DNA of 64,000 nucleotides from Streptomyces sindenensis (GCF_014649035.1 NZ_BMSG01000003.1:124001-188000); one strand, 5' to 3'; counted from the first letter of the stretch, positions 1 through 8,377 are shown. Notes: generated by a model from the sequence alone, not told the origin. Numbers and translations: made by a program.

Positions 1-405
1 GTGCGGATCGCCGGTGCCCGGCTCGGGGTGCTGAGCTGCCATCTGAGCCTCCAGCGCGACGAACGCCTCGCCCAGGCCGACCGGCTGCTGGAGCAGCTCG
101 CCTCGATGGGCGTGGAGCACGCGGTGGCCGGCGGCGACCTCAACGACGTGCCGACGGGGAAGGCGTTCCGGCGGCTCGCCGGAGAGCTCCAGGACTGCCG
201 GGCCGTCGCCCCGTGGGGCGGCGAGCTGACGTTCCCGCCCGACGAGCCCCGCAAGCGCATCGACGCCGTCTTCGCCACCCCGGGCATCGAGGTGCTCGGC
301 TGCGGGGTGCCGGCCGGGCTCCCCGGGGTCAGTGACACAGACCTGAGGGCGGCCACGGACCACCTGCCGGTCCTGGCCGCCCTCGGAGTGCCTGCCACGC
401 GGTGA
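1..405 (+). CDS. Endonuclease/exonuclease/phosphatase family protein (C-terminal part)
   Basis: The reading frame is open at the first base, so this is the 3' part of a longer gene and the GTG at position 1 is probably internal. The 134 visible residues carry the C-terminal signatures of the EEP (DNase I-like) fold: GGDLNDVP, with the catalytic Asp/Asn pair, near residue 44, a KRIDAVF segment around residue 85, and a final DHLPVLA that supplies the Asp-His pair. EEP proteins are metal-dependent phosphodiesterases or phosphatases acting on nucleic acids, lipids or nucleotides. The substrate cannot be told from this fragment. Its stop lies next to the convergent membrane-protein gene, with almost no intergenic space. 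Confidence 0.75.
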   Translation: MRIAGARLGVLSCHLSLQRDERLAQADRLLEQLASMGVEHAVAGGDLNDVPTGKAFRRLAGELQDCRAVAPWGGELTFPPDEPRKRIDAVFATPGIEVLGCGVPAGLPGVSDTDLRAATDHLPVLAALGVPATR

Positions 406-406
406 G

Positions 407-1102
407 CTAGACGACCGCGCCCCGCCCCGGGTCGCCGAAGGTGTCGTCATCGTCGTCGCTCGGCATCCGGGCCACCAGGGTGGCGAAGCCGCCGAGGAAG
501 CCGCCGATGCAGATAGTGGTGAGCCACCATGTCATCTCCCACTGGAGCAGCACCGCGATCAGCATCAGCACCGGCCCGCCGATCACCGCGAGCCAGGCGA
601 ACTTCGCCGTGACGTCGGCCTCCGGCAGCGGCGGCGGCTCCGGGGGCACGAAGTGGCCCTCGTCGCCGTCGTCCGGCTGGTCGATGCCGTCGTCCTTGGA
701 CTCGGGCAGTTCGTAATCACGCGGGCCCGCGACGCCGGGCGCGAAGACCACCGAGCTGCCCAGCGGCTTCTTCTCCGGCGGCTTCGGGGGCGTCTTGCCG
801 GACCCCTTGTCCGCCGGGTCACCGGCCGGGCCGTCGCCGGGCCCCGTCACATTGCGCTGGTCGTCCTCCAGCAGGGCCAGGTCCTCGACGGACTTGAACG
901 GCTTGGCGCCCGGCGGGTCCGGCGGCTCCTCCCCGTACCCCGCGACGATCGCGGCCCACGCCGCGTCCTCGTCGATCGCCCGCTCCTGCTCCGCTCCCTC
1001 GGCCCCCGTCGGCTTCGTCCCCTCCGGGACGGCCGCCGGCTCCGTGGGGCGCGGTTCGCGCTCCTCGTCGCTGCCTGTGCGATCCGCGTCGTGCTCAGCC
1101 AC
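407..1102 (-). CDS. Membrane protein with long acidic, proline-rich N-terminus, unknown function
   Basis: This is a 231-residue protein of no family I can name. Residues 1-165 are acidic and rich in Pro, Glu, Asp and Gly, so probably disordered and cytoplasmic. Two adjacent hydrophobic helices follow (about 167-186 and 190-212), then a short Asp-run tail (SDDDDDTF). The start is GTG at 1102, which overlaps the stop of the upstream alpha/beta hydrolase gene by 8 nt, so the two are co-transcribed and probably translationally coupled. Small two-TM proteins like this are common in Streptomyces and usually labelled hypothetical. No catalytic motif is visible. Confidence 0.7.
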   Translation of the reverse strand: MAEHDADRTGSDEEREPRPTEPAAVPEGTKPTGAEGAEQERAIDEDAAWAAIVAGYGEEPPDPPGAKPFKSVEDLALLEDDQRNVTGPGDGPAGDPADKGSGKTPPKPPEKKPLGSSVVFAPGVAGPRDYELPESKDDGIDQPDDGDEGHFVPPEPPPLPEADVTAKFAWLAVIGGPVLMLIAVLLQWEMTWWLTTICIGGFLGGFATLVARMPSDDDDDTFGDPGRGAVV

Positions 1103-1874
1103 CGGACGTGCTCCCCTTCATCCCGACGTTCGGTGCGAGACGGCCGATGAACCGGTAGCTCTCATCGAAGATCCGCTCCGCATCATGGTCCAACGTCGCC
1201 ACGTGGTAGCTCTGTTCCAGCAGGATCTCGGAAACATCCGTGGAGGAGATCCGGCTGAGGATCCGCGCGCTGTCGGCGGGCGGCACGACATGGTCCTGCG
1301 GGCTGTGCAGCACCACCACCGGCTGGGTCACCTGGGGCAGCTCCCCGTCGACCAGCCGGAAGAACTTCCGCACCGAGTGGGCGCAGTGCAGCGGGACGCG
1401 GTCGTACCCCACCTCGTGGGAGCCGGGCAGCGCGATGTCGTCGGCCAGCCCCTTCGTCGTACGGACGAGATGGCGGGCGACCGGCAGCGCGTACGCCGAG
1501 AGGCCGTGCACCTTGTTGGCCGGGTTGACCAGCACCAGACCGCTGATCGCGTCCCCGTGCCTGGCCGCGAGCCGCAGGGACAGCGCGCCGCCCATGGACA
1601 GCCCGAAGACGAAGACCTGCTCGCACTTCTCGGTGAGGACCCGCAGCTCCCGGTCCACCTCCGCGTACCAGTCCTGCCAACCGGTGGCCGCCATGTCCTC
1701 CCAGCGGGTGCCGTGGCCCGGCAGCAGCGGCAGCGAGACCGTCAGTCCGCGCTCGGCGAGATAGTCGGCCCAGGGACGCAGCGACTGCGGGGATCCGGTG
1801 AAGCCGTGGCAGAGGAGGACGCCGACCTCTCCGCCCTCGTGGCGGAACGGCTCGGCTCCAGGGAGGACCGGCAC
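1095..1874 (-). CDS. Alpha/beta hydrolase (carboxylesterase / monoglyceride-lipase type)
   Basis: This 259-residue protein has a typical alpha/beta hydrolase layout. The oxyanion-hole HGFTGSPQS motif lies near residue 24, the nucleophile elbow GLSMGG near residue 93, an acidic residue after a beta strand in HSPQDHVVPP near 200, and the catalytic His in SYHVATLD near 230. The arrangement resembles Est30-like carboxylesterases and serine aminopeptidase_S33 lipases that hydrolyse short or medium acyl esters. The substrate is unknown. GTG at 1874 is the first good start. It is the first gene of a two-gene unit with the downstream membrane protein. In actinobacteria it often lies next to a PlsC-type acyltransferase, as here (divergent). 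Confidence 0.85.
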   Translation of the reverse strand: MPVLPGAEPFRHEGGEVGVLLCHGFTGSPQSLRPWADYLAERGLTVSLPLLPGHGTRWEDMAATGWQDWYAEVDRELRVLTEKCEQVFVFGLSMGGALSLRLAARHGDAISGLVLVNPANKVHGLSAYALPVARHLVRTTKGLADDIALPGSHEVGYDRVPLHCAHSVRKFFRLVDGELPQVTQPVVVLHSPQDHVVPPADSARILSRISSTDVSEILLEQSYHVATLDHDAERIFDESYRFIGRLAPNVGMKGSTSGG

Positions 1875-2085
1875 CAGGGTCTCCTGTTCGTGGGACGGGG
1901 CGGGGGAGGACGCACCTGGGGGAGTGCTTGACGGATGACTTCACCGTACGCGACCGGACCGACACCGACCAGGGCCGTCACGCCCCCACGCGGCGCCCCG
2001 CACGGCCCGGCCCGGACGCCGGCGTCTCCCCATGCCGGGCGGCGGGCGCGACGACGGCACAGGCTAATCTCTAGCGACAGCACAC

Positions 2086-2091
2086 AGGAGG
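2086..2091 (+). promoter_or_regulatory. Ribosome binding site deciding a TTG start
   Basis: A perfect AGGAGG lies 8 nt before TTG 2100 of the acyltransferase gene and 23 nt before the next ATG (2115). This favours the rare TTG as the initiation codon. Confidence 0.6.
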
Positions 2092-2099
2092 AACCAGAG

Positions 2100-2870
2100 T
2101 TGATCTACGGCGCCATGAAGTTCTCCATCGGCGGGTCCCTGAAGCTCGCCTTCCGGCCGTGGGTGGAGGGCCTGGAGAACATCCCCGAGCGCGGGCCCGC
2201 GATCCTCGCCAGCAACCACCTCTCGTTCTCCGACTCGTTCTTCCTCCCGGCCGTGCTGGACCGCAAGGTCACGTTCATCGCCAAGGCCGAGTACTTCACC
2301 TCGCCCGGAGTGAAGGGCAAGCTCACCGCCGCCTTCTTCAAGGGCGTCGGCCAGCTCCCCGTCGACCGCTCCGGAGCGCGCGGCGCCGGTGAGGCGGCGA
2401 TCCGGGCGGGCATCCAGGTCATCGAGAGCGGCAACCTCTTCGGCATCTACCCCGAAGGCACCCGCTCGCCCGACGGCCGCCTCTACCGCGGCAAGCCCGG
2501 CGGCCTCGCCCGGGTGGCCCTGGCCACCGGCGCCCCCGTCATCCCGGTCGCCATGATCGACACCGAGAAGATCCAGCCGCCCGGCCAGGTGGTGCCCAAG
2601 CTCATGCGCCCCGGCATCCGGATCGGCAAGCCGCTGGACTTCAGCCGCTACCAGGGCATGGACGGCGACCGCTTCATCCTGCGCTCGGTGACCGACGAGG
2701 TCATGTACGAGATCATGAAGCTCTCCGGCCAGGAGTACGTGGACATCTACGCCACCGCCGCCAAGCGCCAGATCGCCGACGAGGCGAAGGCCAGGGCCGA
2801 GGAAGCCAAGCGGGAGCGGAAGCAGGCCGCCGCGGGCAACGAGAACGGAACGGAACGGTCCGGCGCGTAA
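2100..2870 (+). CDS. Lysophospholipid acyltransferase (PlsC-like)
   Basis: This protein of about 256 residues transfers an acyl chain to a lysophospholipid such as 1-acyl-glycerol-3-phosphate at the inner membrane face. It shows the acyltransferase block I NHLSFSD (NHx4D, catalytic His/Asp) near residue 36, a central basic stretch (QLPVDRSG), and block III YPEGTRSPDG near 115. The C-terminus is Lys/Glu/Ala-rich and probably helical. I place the start at TTG 2100 because a perfect AGGAGG (2086-2091) sits 8 nt upstream; the frame is open further upstream to 1935 but has no ribosome site. ATG 2115 is the alternative. The sensor-kinase gene follows 30 nt later. Confidence 0.85.
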   Translation: MIYGAMKFSIGGSLKLAFRPWVEGLENIPERGPAILASNHLSFSDSFFLPAVLDRKVTFIAKAEYFTSPGVKGKLTAAFFKGVGQLPVDRSGARGAGEAAIRAGIQVIESGNLFGIYPEGTRSPDGRLYRGKPGGLARVALATGAPVIPVAMIDTEKIQPPGQVVPKLMRPGIRIGKPLDFSRYQGMDGDRFILRSVTDEVMYEIMKLSGQEYVDIYATAAKRQIADEAKARAEEAKRERKQAAAGNENGTERSGA

Positions 2871-2900
2871 CCGCGTCGTTCACCGTCCGGGGGGTGGGGC

Positions 2901-4154
2901 ATGGCCAAGCGTGAGCGGGTCGTACGGATGTCGGTCGAGCTGCCGCTGTGGCGGGCGCTGACGGGCTACCGCGTCCTGACGATGGTCTACGCGGTACTGC
3001 TCGCGATCTTCGGCAAGGACAACTTCGGGCGGGAGAGGTTCGAGCGGCCCTGGATCGCCGTCGCCTATCTGGCGTTCCTCGCCGTGTGGACGCTCGCCAC
3101 CCTGCCCAAGGTCCGCTCGGCGGCGAACTGCACCAAACGCTTCCTCGTCGCGGACCTCGTCGTCGCGCTGACCGGCATCCTGCTCACCCCGCTCGCCGAC
3201 GTCGACTCCCAGACCTTCGACGGCCCGACGCTGCCGTCGATCTGGACGGCCGGCGCGGTCCTCGCCTTCGCCATCAAGGGCGGCTGGCGGTGGGCGGCCT
3301 TCGCCTCCACGTTCGTCGCCGCCGCCAACATCATCCAGCGCGGCGAGCCCAGCCGGGACACCTACCACAACGTCCTGCTGGTCTGGGTCGCCTCCATCGC
3401 CATCGGGTACGTCGTGGAGGTCGCCCGCGCCAGTGAGCGCACCCTCGCCCGCGCCCTGGAGATCGAGGCCGCCACCCGCGAACGCGAACGGCTCGCCCGC
3501 GACATCCACGACAGCGTGCTCCAGGTCCTCGCCATGGTCCAGCGCCGCGGCACCGCCATCGGCGGCGAGGCGGCCGACCTGGGCCGGATGGCCGGGGAGC
3601 AGGAGGTCGCCCTGCGCACCCTGGTCTCCAGCGGTCTGGTGCCCCCCACCCGGGTCTCGGAGGACGCCGCCGAGGGCGCCGTGGTCCGCACGGTCGAGGT
3701 CGACGAGAAGGCGGACCCCGCCGACCGGGCCCCCTGCGACCTGCGCGCCCTGCTCGCCCCGCACGCCGGGTCCCGGACGAGCTTCGCCGAGCCGGGTGCC
3801 CCGGTCCTGCTTCCCGCCGTCTCCGCCCGGGAGCTGGCCGCCGCCGTCGGCGCCGCCCTGGACAACGTCCGGGTGCACGCGGGCCCGGACGCCCAGGCGT
3901 GGATCCTGGTCGAGGACGAGCCGGACGAGGTGATCGTCACCGTCCGGGACGACGGCCCCGGCATCCCCGAGGGACGGCTCGCCCAGGCGGAGGGGGAGGG
4001 GCGGCTCGGGGTGGCGCTCTCCATCCGGGGCCGGCTGCGCGACCTGGGCGGCACGGCAGAGCTGATCTCGGTGCCCGGACAGGGCTGCGAGGTCGAATTG
4101 AAGGTTCCCAAAGCACCGAAGGTTTCCCGGGGGAAGGCAGGAACGGGCCGATGA
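2901..4154 (+). CDS. macS: Sensor histidine kinase of the MacS (DUF5931) type
   Basis: This 417-residue membrane sensor kinase has an N-terminal region with about five hydrophobic helices (residues 20-185), matching the DUF5931 sensor module. A HisKA_3-type dimerisation/phosphoacceptor segment LARDIHDSVLQ follows, with the acceptor His near 201. A degenerate HATPase_c domain has its N box at DNVRVH (near 322) and the G1 box DDGPGIPEG near 352. Its stop overlaps the start of the response regulator gene (ATGA). In S. coelicolor the MacRS pair (SCO2121/2120, from memory) influences actinorhodin production and aerial growth through membrane and cell-wall gene targets. The symbol is assigned by domain architecture and neighbourhood, not by a search. 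Confidence 0.85.
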   Translation: MAKRERVVRMSVELPLWRALTGYRVLTMVYAVLLAIFGKDNFGRERFERPWIAVAYLAFLAVWTLATLPKVRSAANCTKRFLVADLVVALTGILLTPLADVDSQTFDGPTLPSIWTAGAVLAFAIKGGWRWAAFASTFVAAANIIQRGEPSRDTYHNVLLVWVASIAIGYVVEVARASERTLARALEIEAATRERERLARDIHDSVLQVLAMVQRRGTAIGGEAADLGRMAGEQEVALRTLVSSGLVPPTRVSEDAAEGAVVRTVEVDEKADPADRAPCDLRALLAPHAGSRTSFAEPGAPVLLPAVSARELAAAVGAALDNVRVHAGPDAQAWILVEDEPDEVIVTVRDDGPGIPEGRLAQAEGEGRLGVALSIRGRLRDLGGTAELISVPGQGCEVELKVPKAPKVSRGKAGTGR

Positions 4155-4855
4155 GCACGCAGAACACACCACAGGACGCGCAGGGGGCGGCGGACCGGCC
4201 CATCAGGGTCATGGTCGTCGACGACCACCCCATGTGGCGCGACGCGGTCGCCCGCGACCTGACCGAGTCCGGCTTCGACGTCGTCGCGACCGCCGGGGAC
4301 GGCCCGCAGGCGGTCCGCCGGGCCAAGGCGGTGAGCCCGGACGTCCTGGTCCTCGACCTGAACCTCCCCGGCATGCCCGGCGTCCAGGTCTGCAAGGAGC
4401 TCGTCGGCTCCCACCCCGGCCTGCGCGTCCTGGTCCTCTCCGCGAGCGGTGAGCACGCCGACGTCCTGGAGGCGGTGAAGTCCGGGGCCACCGGCTATCT
4501 CCTGAAGTCCGCCTCCACCCAGGAGCTGACCGACGCCGTCCGCTCCACCGCGGCCGGCGACCCGGTCTTCACCCCGGGCCTGGCCGGTCTGGTCCTCGGC
4601 GAGTACCGCCGGCTCGCCTCCGACCCCGCACCCGTGGCGTCCGACGAGCCCAAGGCGCCCCAGCTCACCGACCGGGAGACCGAGGTGCTGCGGCTGGTCG
4701 CCAAGGGACTCTCGTACAAGCAGATCGCCGAACGCCTGGTGATCTCTCACCGCACGGTCCAGAACCATGTGCAGAACACCCTCGGCAAACTCCAGCTGCA
4801 CAACCGGGTGGAGCTGGTGCGGTACGCCATCGAGCGCGGCCTCGACGACGTCTGA
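4151..4855 (+). CDS. macR: LuxR/NarL-family response regulator, partner of the MacS-like kinase
   Basis: This 234-residue regulator has a receiver domain (about residues 19-135) with acidic pair DD near 26, phosphoacceptor Asp in VLVLDLNLPG near 73, and Lys in YLLKSAS near 120. The C-terminal LuxR-type helix-turn-helix begins at LTDRETEVLRLVAKG (near 175), with the recognition region SHRTVQNHVQ. The ATG at 4151 overlaps the kinase stop by 4 nt, so the pair is translated together. It should bind DNA as a dimer when phosphorylated. The identity with MacR rests on the domain set and on its position next to the acyltransferase and lactate dehydrogenase genes. The next gene lies 84 nt away. Confidence 0.88.
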   Translation: MSTQNTPQDAQGAADRPIRVMVVDDHPMWRDAVARDLTESGFDVVATAGDGPQAVRRAKAVSPDVLVLDLNLPGMPGVQVCKELVGSHPGLRVLVLSASGEHADVLEAVKSGATGYLLKSASTQELTDAVRSTAAGDPVFTPGLAGLVLGEYRRLASDPAPVASDEPKAPQLTDRETEVLRLVAKGLSYKQIAERLVISHRTVQNHVQNTLGKLQLHNRVELVRYAIERGLDDV

Positions 4856-4939
4856 TCCGGCGGGGGCGGGGCCGTGGCCGTATATTCGCGCTGACCGGCC
4901 CTGCCCTGCTCCGTCCCCAGACACAGCTCGGGAGAACCC

Positions 4940-5938
4940 GTGGAAATCCTGGCCTTCGGTGTGCAGTCCGACGAGAAGCCCCTGATCGAGAGGGCCTTCG
5001 AGGGGCTGCACGAGGTCCGCTGCCTCGACGTCTTCCTCAACCGGGACACCGCCCCCATCGCGGCCGGCCACGAGATCATCTCCACCAGCGTCAACGCCGA
5101 CCTGAGCGCCCCGGTGCTCCAGACGCTCGCCGCGGGCGGCACGCAGATGATCGCCCAGCGCTCCACCGGCTTCAACAACATCGACCTGGAGGTCGCCGAG
5201 CGGCTCGCCCTGCGCGTCGCCCGGGTCTCGTACTACTCGCCGTACTCGGTCGCCGAATTCGCCTGGACCCTCGCCATGGCGGTCAACCGGCGCATCATCC
5301 GGGCCGCGAGCCGCACCCGGGACTTCGACTTCCGCCTCGACGGGCTGCTCGGCCGGGACATGCGCGGCCGGACCGCCGGCGTGCTCGGCACCGGCAAGAT
5401 CGGCGAGGCGTTCACCCGGATCGCCCACGGCTTCGGCATGAAACTGCTCGGCTGGGACGTCGTGGAGAACCCGGCCTGCGTCGAGCTGGGCATGGAGTAC
5501 GTGGAGAAGGAGCGGCTGTTCGCCGAGGCCGACCTCATCAGCCTGCACGTACCGCTGCTGCCCGCCACCCAGCACATCATCGACGAGGGCGCCCTCAAGG
5601 CGATGAAGGACGACGCGATCCTCGTCAACTCCAGCCGCGGCGGCCTCATCGACACCTCCGCCCTGGTCACCGAACTCCGCGCGGGCCGTTTCCTCGGCGT
5701 CGGACTCGATGTGTACGAGGCGGAGGCCGGGCTGTTCTTCCTCGACAAGTCCCTGGAGGGCATCGACGACGACACCCTCGCCCGCCTGGTGACCTTCCCC
5801 AACGTCGTCGTCACCTCGCACCAGGCGTACTACACCGAGGACGCGGTGGGCCAGATCATCGACGCGACCGTCGAGAACGTCACCGACTACCTGGCCCGCC
5901 GCCACAGCGAGAACGTCCTCGTACCGAGGACTCCCTAG
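4940..5938 (+). CDS. 2-hydroxyacid dehydrogenase (fermentative D-lactate dehydrogenase type)
   Basis: This 332-residue NAD-dependent D-2-hydroxyacid dehydrogenase most resembles LdhA, which reduces pyruvate to D-lactate. The Rossmann motif GTGKIG lies near residue 151. The catalytic triad of the family is in place: Arg in VNSSRGGLID near 234, Glu in DVYEAEAG near 263, and His in TSHQAYYTED near 296. The ribosome site CGGGAG precedes GTG 4940. A TATATT hexamer at 4881-4886 could be its -10 box. I see no Rex-type operator. Its 3' end abuts a large inverted repeat (5941-6106) that separates it from the convergent anthranilate synthase gene. Confidence 0.85.
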   Translation: MEILAFGVQSDEKPLIERAFEGLHEVRCLDVFLNRDTAPIAAGHEIISTSVNADLSAPVLQTLAAGGTQMIAQRSTGFNNIDLEVAERLALRVARVSYYSPYSVAEFAWTLAMAVNRRIIRAASRTRDFDFRLDGLLGRDMRGRTAGVLGTGKIGEAFTRIAHGFGMKLLGWDVVENPACVELGMEYVEKERLFAEADLISLHVPLLPATQHIIDEGALKAMKDDAILVNSSRGGLIDTSALVTELRAGRFLGVGLDVYEAEAGLFFLDKSLEGIDDDTLARLVTFPNVVVTSHQAYYTEDAVGQIIDATVENVTDYLARRHSENVLVPRTP

Positions 5939-6108
5939 GACCTGTCGTCACACTGCCGTCTGCCGCGCGACGCCCGGCACGCACGCTCGCGGCGTTGCCC
6001 AAATGCCCTGGTAGCTCCGCTACAAGACCATTCAGGCGCCTTGCGATCGCACGCACCGGACGCCGCGCGGCCGCCCTCCGGGCGACGACGGCAGTGTGAC
6101 GACAGGAC
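5939..6108. repeat. Palindromic MITE-like element between convergent genes
   Basis: An approximately 168-bp imperfect palindrome fills the whole gap between the lactate dehydrogenase and anthranilate synthase genes. Its outer 20 bp are a perfect inverted repeat (5941-5960 with 6087-6106, end CCTGTCGTCACACTGCCGTC). The centre is GTAGC-TCC-GCTAC (6011-6023), and the intermediate arms pair with mismatches and one indel. It contains no coding sequence. It looks like a non-autonomous insertion (MITE) or a dispersed Streptomyces palindromic repeat, and would also act as a bidirectional terminator. Confidence 0.6.
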
Positions 6109-6124
6109 CTGGCGGAGCCCCGCC

Positions 6125-8074
6125 TCAGCCCGCCACGGGCAGCCCCGCCAGCAGCTCCGTCACGATCGCCGAGCCCCGCACGGTCAGCACCGACTCCGGG
6201 TGGAACTGCACCGAGGCGAAGCCCGGCCCGCGCAGGGCGTGCAGCTCCCCGCTCTCCTCGTCCCGGCTCACCTCGACCCCGTGCGTGGCCAGCTCGGCGG
6301 CGGCCGAACCGTCGCAGCGGGCGGTGAAGCTGTTGTAGAACCCCACCGTCTCCGGCCGCCCGAACAGCTCGATCCGGGTCTGCGCCCCCTGGTACGGCAC
6401 CGCCTTGCGGACGATCTCCAGGCCCAGCTCCGCCGCGATCAGCTCGTGCCCGAGGCAGACCCCCAGCAGCCCGTGCCGGTGGTCGCGCAGCAGCTCGGCG
6501 GCGATCTCCCGCAGCAGCCGCATCTTCGGGTCGGTGAGGTCACCCGGGTTCCCCGGGCCGGGGCCCAGCACCACGGGCCCCTCGTGCGCCCGGACCACCT
6601 CGCGCAGCCCCGGTTCGTCGTAGCGGCGCACCGAGACGTCAAGACCGGACGCCCGCAGCAGATGGGCGAGCATCGCGGTGAACGTGTCCTCGCCGTCCAC
6701 CACCAGGGCGTGCCCGGACAGGTCCCGGACGCGCTCCTGCATCCGCAGCCAGAACGGGGCGAGCCCGCCGCGCCGGTCGTCCAGCGCCGCCTGCACCCGG
6801 GGGTCGGAGGCCAGCCGCGGCCCGTCCGCCTCCGCCGCCGGACGGCCAGGCCGCACCCCGAGGGCGGCCAGCACCCCGGCCGCCTTGGCGTGCGTCTCGG
6901 CGACCTCGCCCGCCGGATCCGAGTGGCGTACGAGCGTGGCCCCGACCGGCACCTTCAGCGAACCGTCGGGGGCGATGTCGGCGGTACGGATCAGGATCGG
7001 CGAGTCCAGCGTCTGCGCCCCGTTCGCGTCCCGGCCCAGCAGGGCCAGCGCCCCCGCGTAGTAGCCGCGGCCCCCGGACTCGTACCGCTCGATCACCCGG
7101 CACGCGTTCTGCACCGGGGAACCGGTCACGGTCGCCGCGAACATGGTCTCGCGCAGCACGTCCCGCACGTCCAGCGAGGACTTCCCGCGCAGCTCGTACT
7201 CGGTGTGCGCGAGGTGGGCCATCTCCTTGAGCCGGGGCCCGACCACCACCCCGCCCATGTCTCCCACCGTGCACATCATCTTCAGCTCCTCGTCGACCAC
7301 CATGGACAGCTCCTCGCTCTCCTTGCGGTCGCCGAGGAACGCCAGCAGGCTCTGCGCGGTCGGCCCCTCCGGCGGGTAGCGGTACGTCCCGCTGATCGGG
7401 TTCATCACGACCGTCCCGCCCGACATCCGCACATGCACCTCGGGGCTGGCGCCCACCAGGGTCCGCCCACCCGTCGCGCGCCGCCGCCCCGGGACGGAGG
7501 GCTCCTCGGGCCCGCTGCCGCCCGTGTGCACCACGAACGTCCAGTACGCGCCCCGCTCGCCCGCCAGCAGCCGCCGGAACAGCGCCAGCGCGTCCGCCCG
7601 CCCGAAGCCGGGGATCTCGCCCCGGAACGTCCGCCGGATCACGAAGTTCGCGCCCTCGCCCTGCCCGATCTCGTCCCGGATCACCCGCCGCACGATGTCC
7701 GCGTACTCCTCGTCCGGCACATCGAAGCCGCGGTCCGACACGGTCACGTCATGCGCGGGCAGCGCCGCCAGCACCTCCGCGAGCTCCAGCTCATGAAACT
7801 CGTCGGCGACCAGCACGCTCAGCGGCGTGCCGTCGTCGCGGACGTCGAAGCCGCGCTCGGCGATCTGCCGGAACGGCACCAGGGCCAGCGCGGGCGCCGG
7901 GCCCACCGGCAGATCGGCCAGCCGGTCAGCCTCCCGCACCCCGCCGATCAGCAGTTCGACGTGATCGTGGTCACGGCCGGGCGTCCGGCGGCGCAGCAGA
8001 GCGAACGGCGGGGCGTCCTCCGCCAGCAGCCGGCCGATGAGGGCGGAGGCGGATCGGGACGAGGTCTGGGACAT
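6125..8074 (-). CDS. trpE: Fused anthranilate synthase (TrpE-TrpG) with glutamine amidotransferase domain
   Basis: This 649-residue single-chain enzyme converts chorismate and glutamine to anthranilate, the first step of tryptophan synthesis. The N-terminal two thirds are a chorismate-binding domain, with SGTYRYPP near residue 227 and VVDEELKMMCTVGDMGG near 260. The C-terminal part is a class I glutamine amidotransferase with nucleophile Cys in GVCLGHE near 543 and the His/Glu of FHPESVLT near 632. ATG 8074 has a GGAAGGAAG ribosome site; the frame stays open upstream only because of GC bias. PhzE-type ADIC synthases share this architecture, but the Trp-codon leader just upstream marks it as the tryptophan-pathway enzyme. 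Confidence 0.9.
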   Translation of the reverse strand: MSQTSSRSASALIGRLLAEDAPPFALLRRRTPGRDHDHVELLIGGVREADRLADLPVGPAPALALVPFRQIAERGFDVRDDGTPLSVLVADEFHELELAEVLAALPAHDVTVSDRGFDVPDEEYADIVRRVIRDEIGQGEGANFVIRRTFRGEIPGFGRADALALFRRLLAGERGAYWTFVVHTGGSGPEEPSVPGRRRATGGRTLVGASPEVHVRMSGGTVVMNPISGTYRYPPEGPTAQSLLAFLGDRKESEELSMVVDEELKMMCTVGDMGGVVVGPRLKEMAHLAHTEYELRGKSSLDVRDVLRETMFAATVTGSPVQNACRVIERYESGGRGYYAGALALLGRDANGAQTLDSPILIRTADIAPDGSLKVPVGATLVRHSDPAGEVAETHAKAAGVLAALGVRPGRPAAEADGPRLASDPRVQAALDDRRGGLAPFWLRMQERVRDLSGHALVVDGEDTFTAMLAHLLRASGLDVSVRRYDEPGLREVVRAHEGPVVLGPGPGNPGDLTDPKMRLLREIAAELLRDHRHGLLGVCLGHELIAAELGLEIVRKAVPYQGAQTRIELFGRPETVGFYNSFTARCDGSAAAELATHGVEVSRDEESGELHALRGPGFASVQFHPESVLTVRGSAIVTELLAGLPVAG

Positions 8075-8165
8075 GGGAGCAGCTTCCTTCCGGACGGTCC
8101 GTACGGAGGGCCCACAGGGGATCCGCACGGGGTTCACAGGGAGAGGAACGGCTCCTGGAAACAGA

Positions 8166-8190
8166 AAAGGCCGCCCCTCGGGCGGCCTTC
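8166..8190 (-). terminator. trp attenuator terminator
   Basis: A 9-bp stem (8181-8189 with 8167-8175, AAGGCCGCC/GGCGGCCTT) and 5-nt loop are followed on the minus strand by a U-rich run (TTTTCTGTTT). It lies between the Trp leader peptide stop (8212) and the anthranilate synthase start (8074), the right place for an attenuator that forms when Trp-tRNA is plentiful and ribosomes do not stall on the leader. Confidence 0.85.
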
Positions 8191-8211
8191 GCGAAGTGTC
8201 AGCGCGATGAA

Positions 8212-8280
8212 TCAGCGGGCCGCCGGATGAGCGGTCCACCACCAGTTCTGGATCGAGATCTGGATCTGTTGCGTCGACAT
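8212..8280 (-). CDS. trpL: trp leader peptide (attenuation)
   Basis: This is a 22-codon ORF with three consecutive Trp codons (residues 13-15, QNWWWTAH) and a stop at 8212, followed by an intrinsic terminator. Ribosomes stalling at TGG codons when Trp-tRNA is scarce should prevent the terminator and allow transcription of the fused anthranilate synthase. A TAGGGT box (8287-8292) ends 6 nt before the ATG, so transcription probably starts at the ATG itself and the leader mRNA is leaderless. Attenuation of trpE by a Trp-rich leader is described for Streptomyces trpE genes such as that of S. venezuelae (from memory). Confidence 0.9.
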   Translation of the reverse strand: MSTQQIQISIQNWWWTAHPAAR

Positions 8281-8286
8281 GCCCCG

Positions 8287-8292
8287 ACCCTA
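8287..8292 (-). promoter_or_regulatory. Candidate -10 box of the trpL-trpE transcript (leaderless)
   Basis: TAGGGT on the minus strand fits the actinobacterial TANNNT -10 consensus and ends 6 nt before the trpL ATG, placing the transcription start at or beside the start codon. No convincing -35 hexamer is visible. Confidence 0.5.
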
Positions 8293-8377
8293 GCGGACGA
8301 TCCGGGCACCGAAGCGGGTGTCTCACCCATTGAGCGTCCGGATGGATGCCTCCCCGGGACCCCGTAATGTTGTGCAC

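Noticed and set aside
1935..2099. N-terminal extension of the PlsC-like gene
   Set aside because: The open frame upstream of 2100 is Arg/Pro/Ala-rich, lacks an SD and precedes a perfect SD for TTG 2100.
3362..5905. 847-residue - strand frame across the two-component and dehydrogenase genes
   Set aside because: Antisense shadow spanning three recognised + strand genes; no coding motif.
6041..8230. 729-residue + strand frame opposite the anthranilate synthase gene
   Set aside because: It is the antisense shadow of a well-conserved gene in GC-rich DNA, with Arg/His/Pro-rich composition and no domain.
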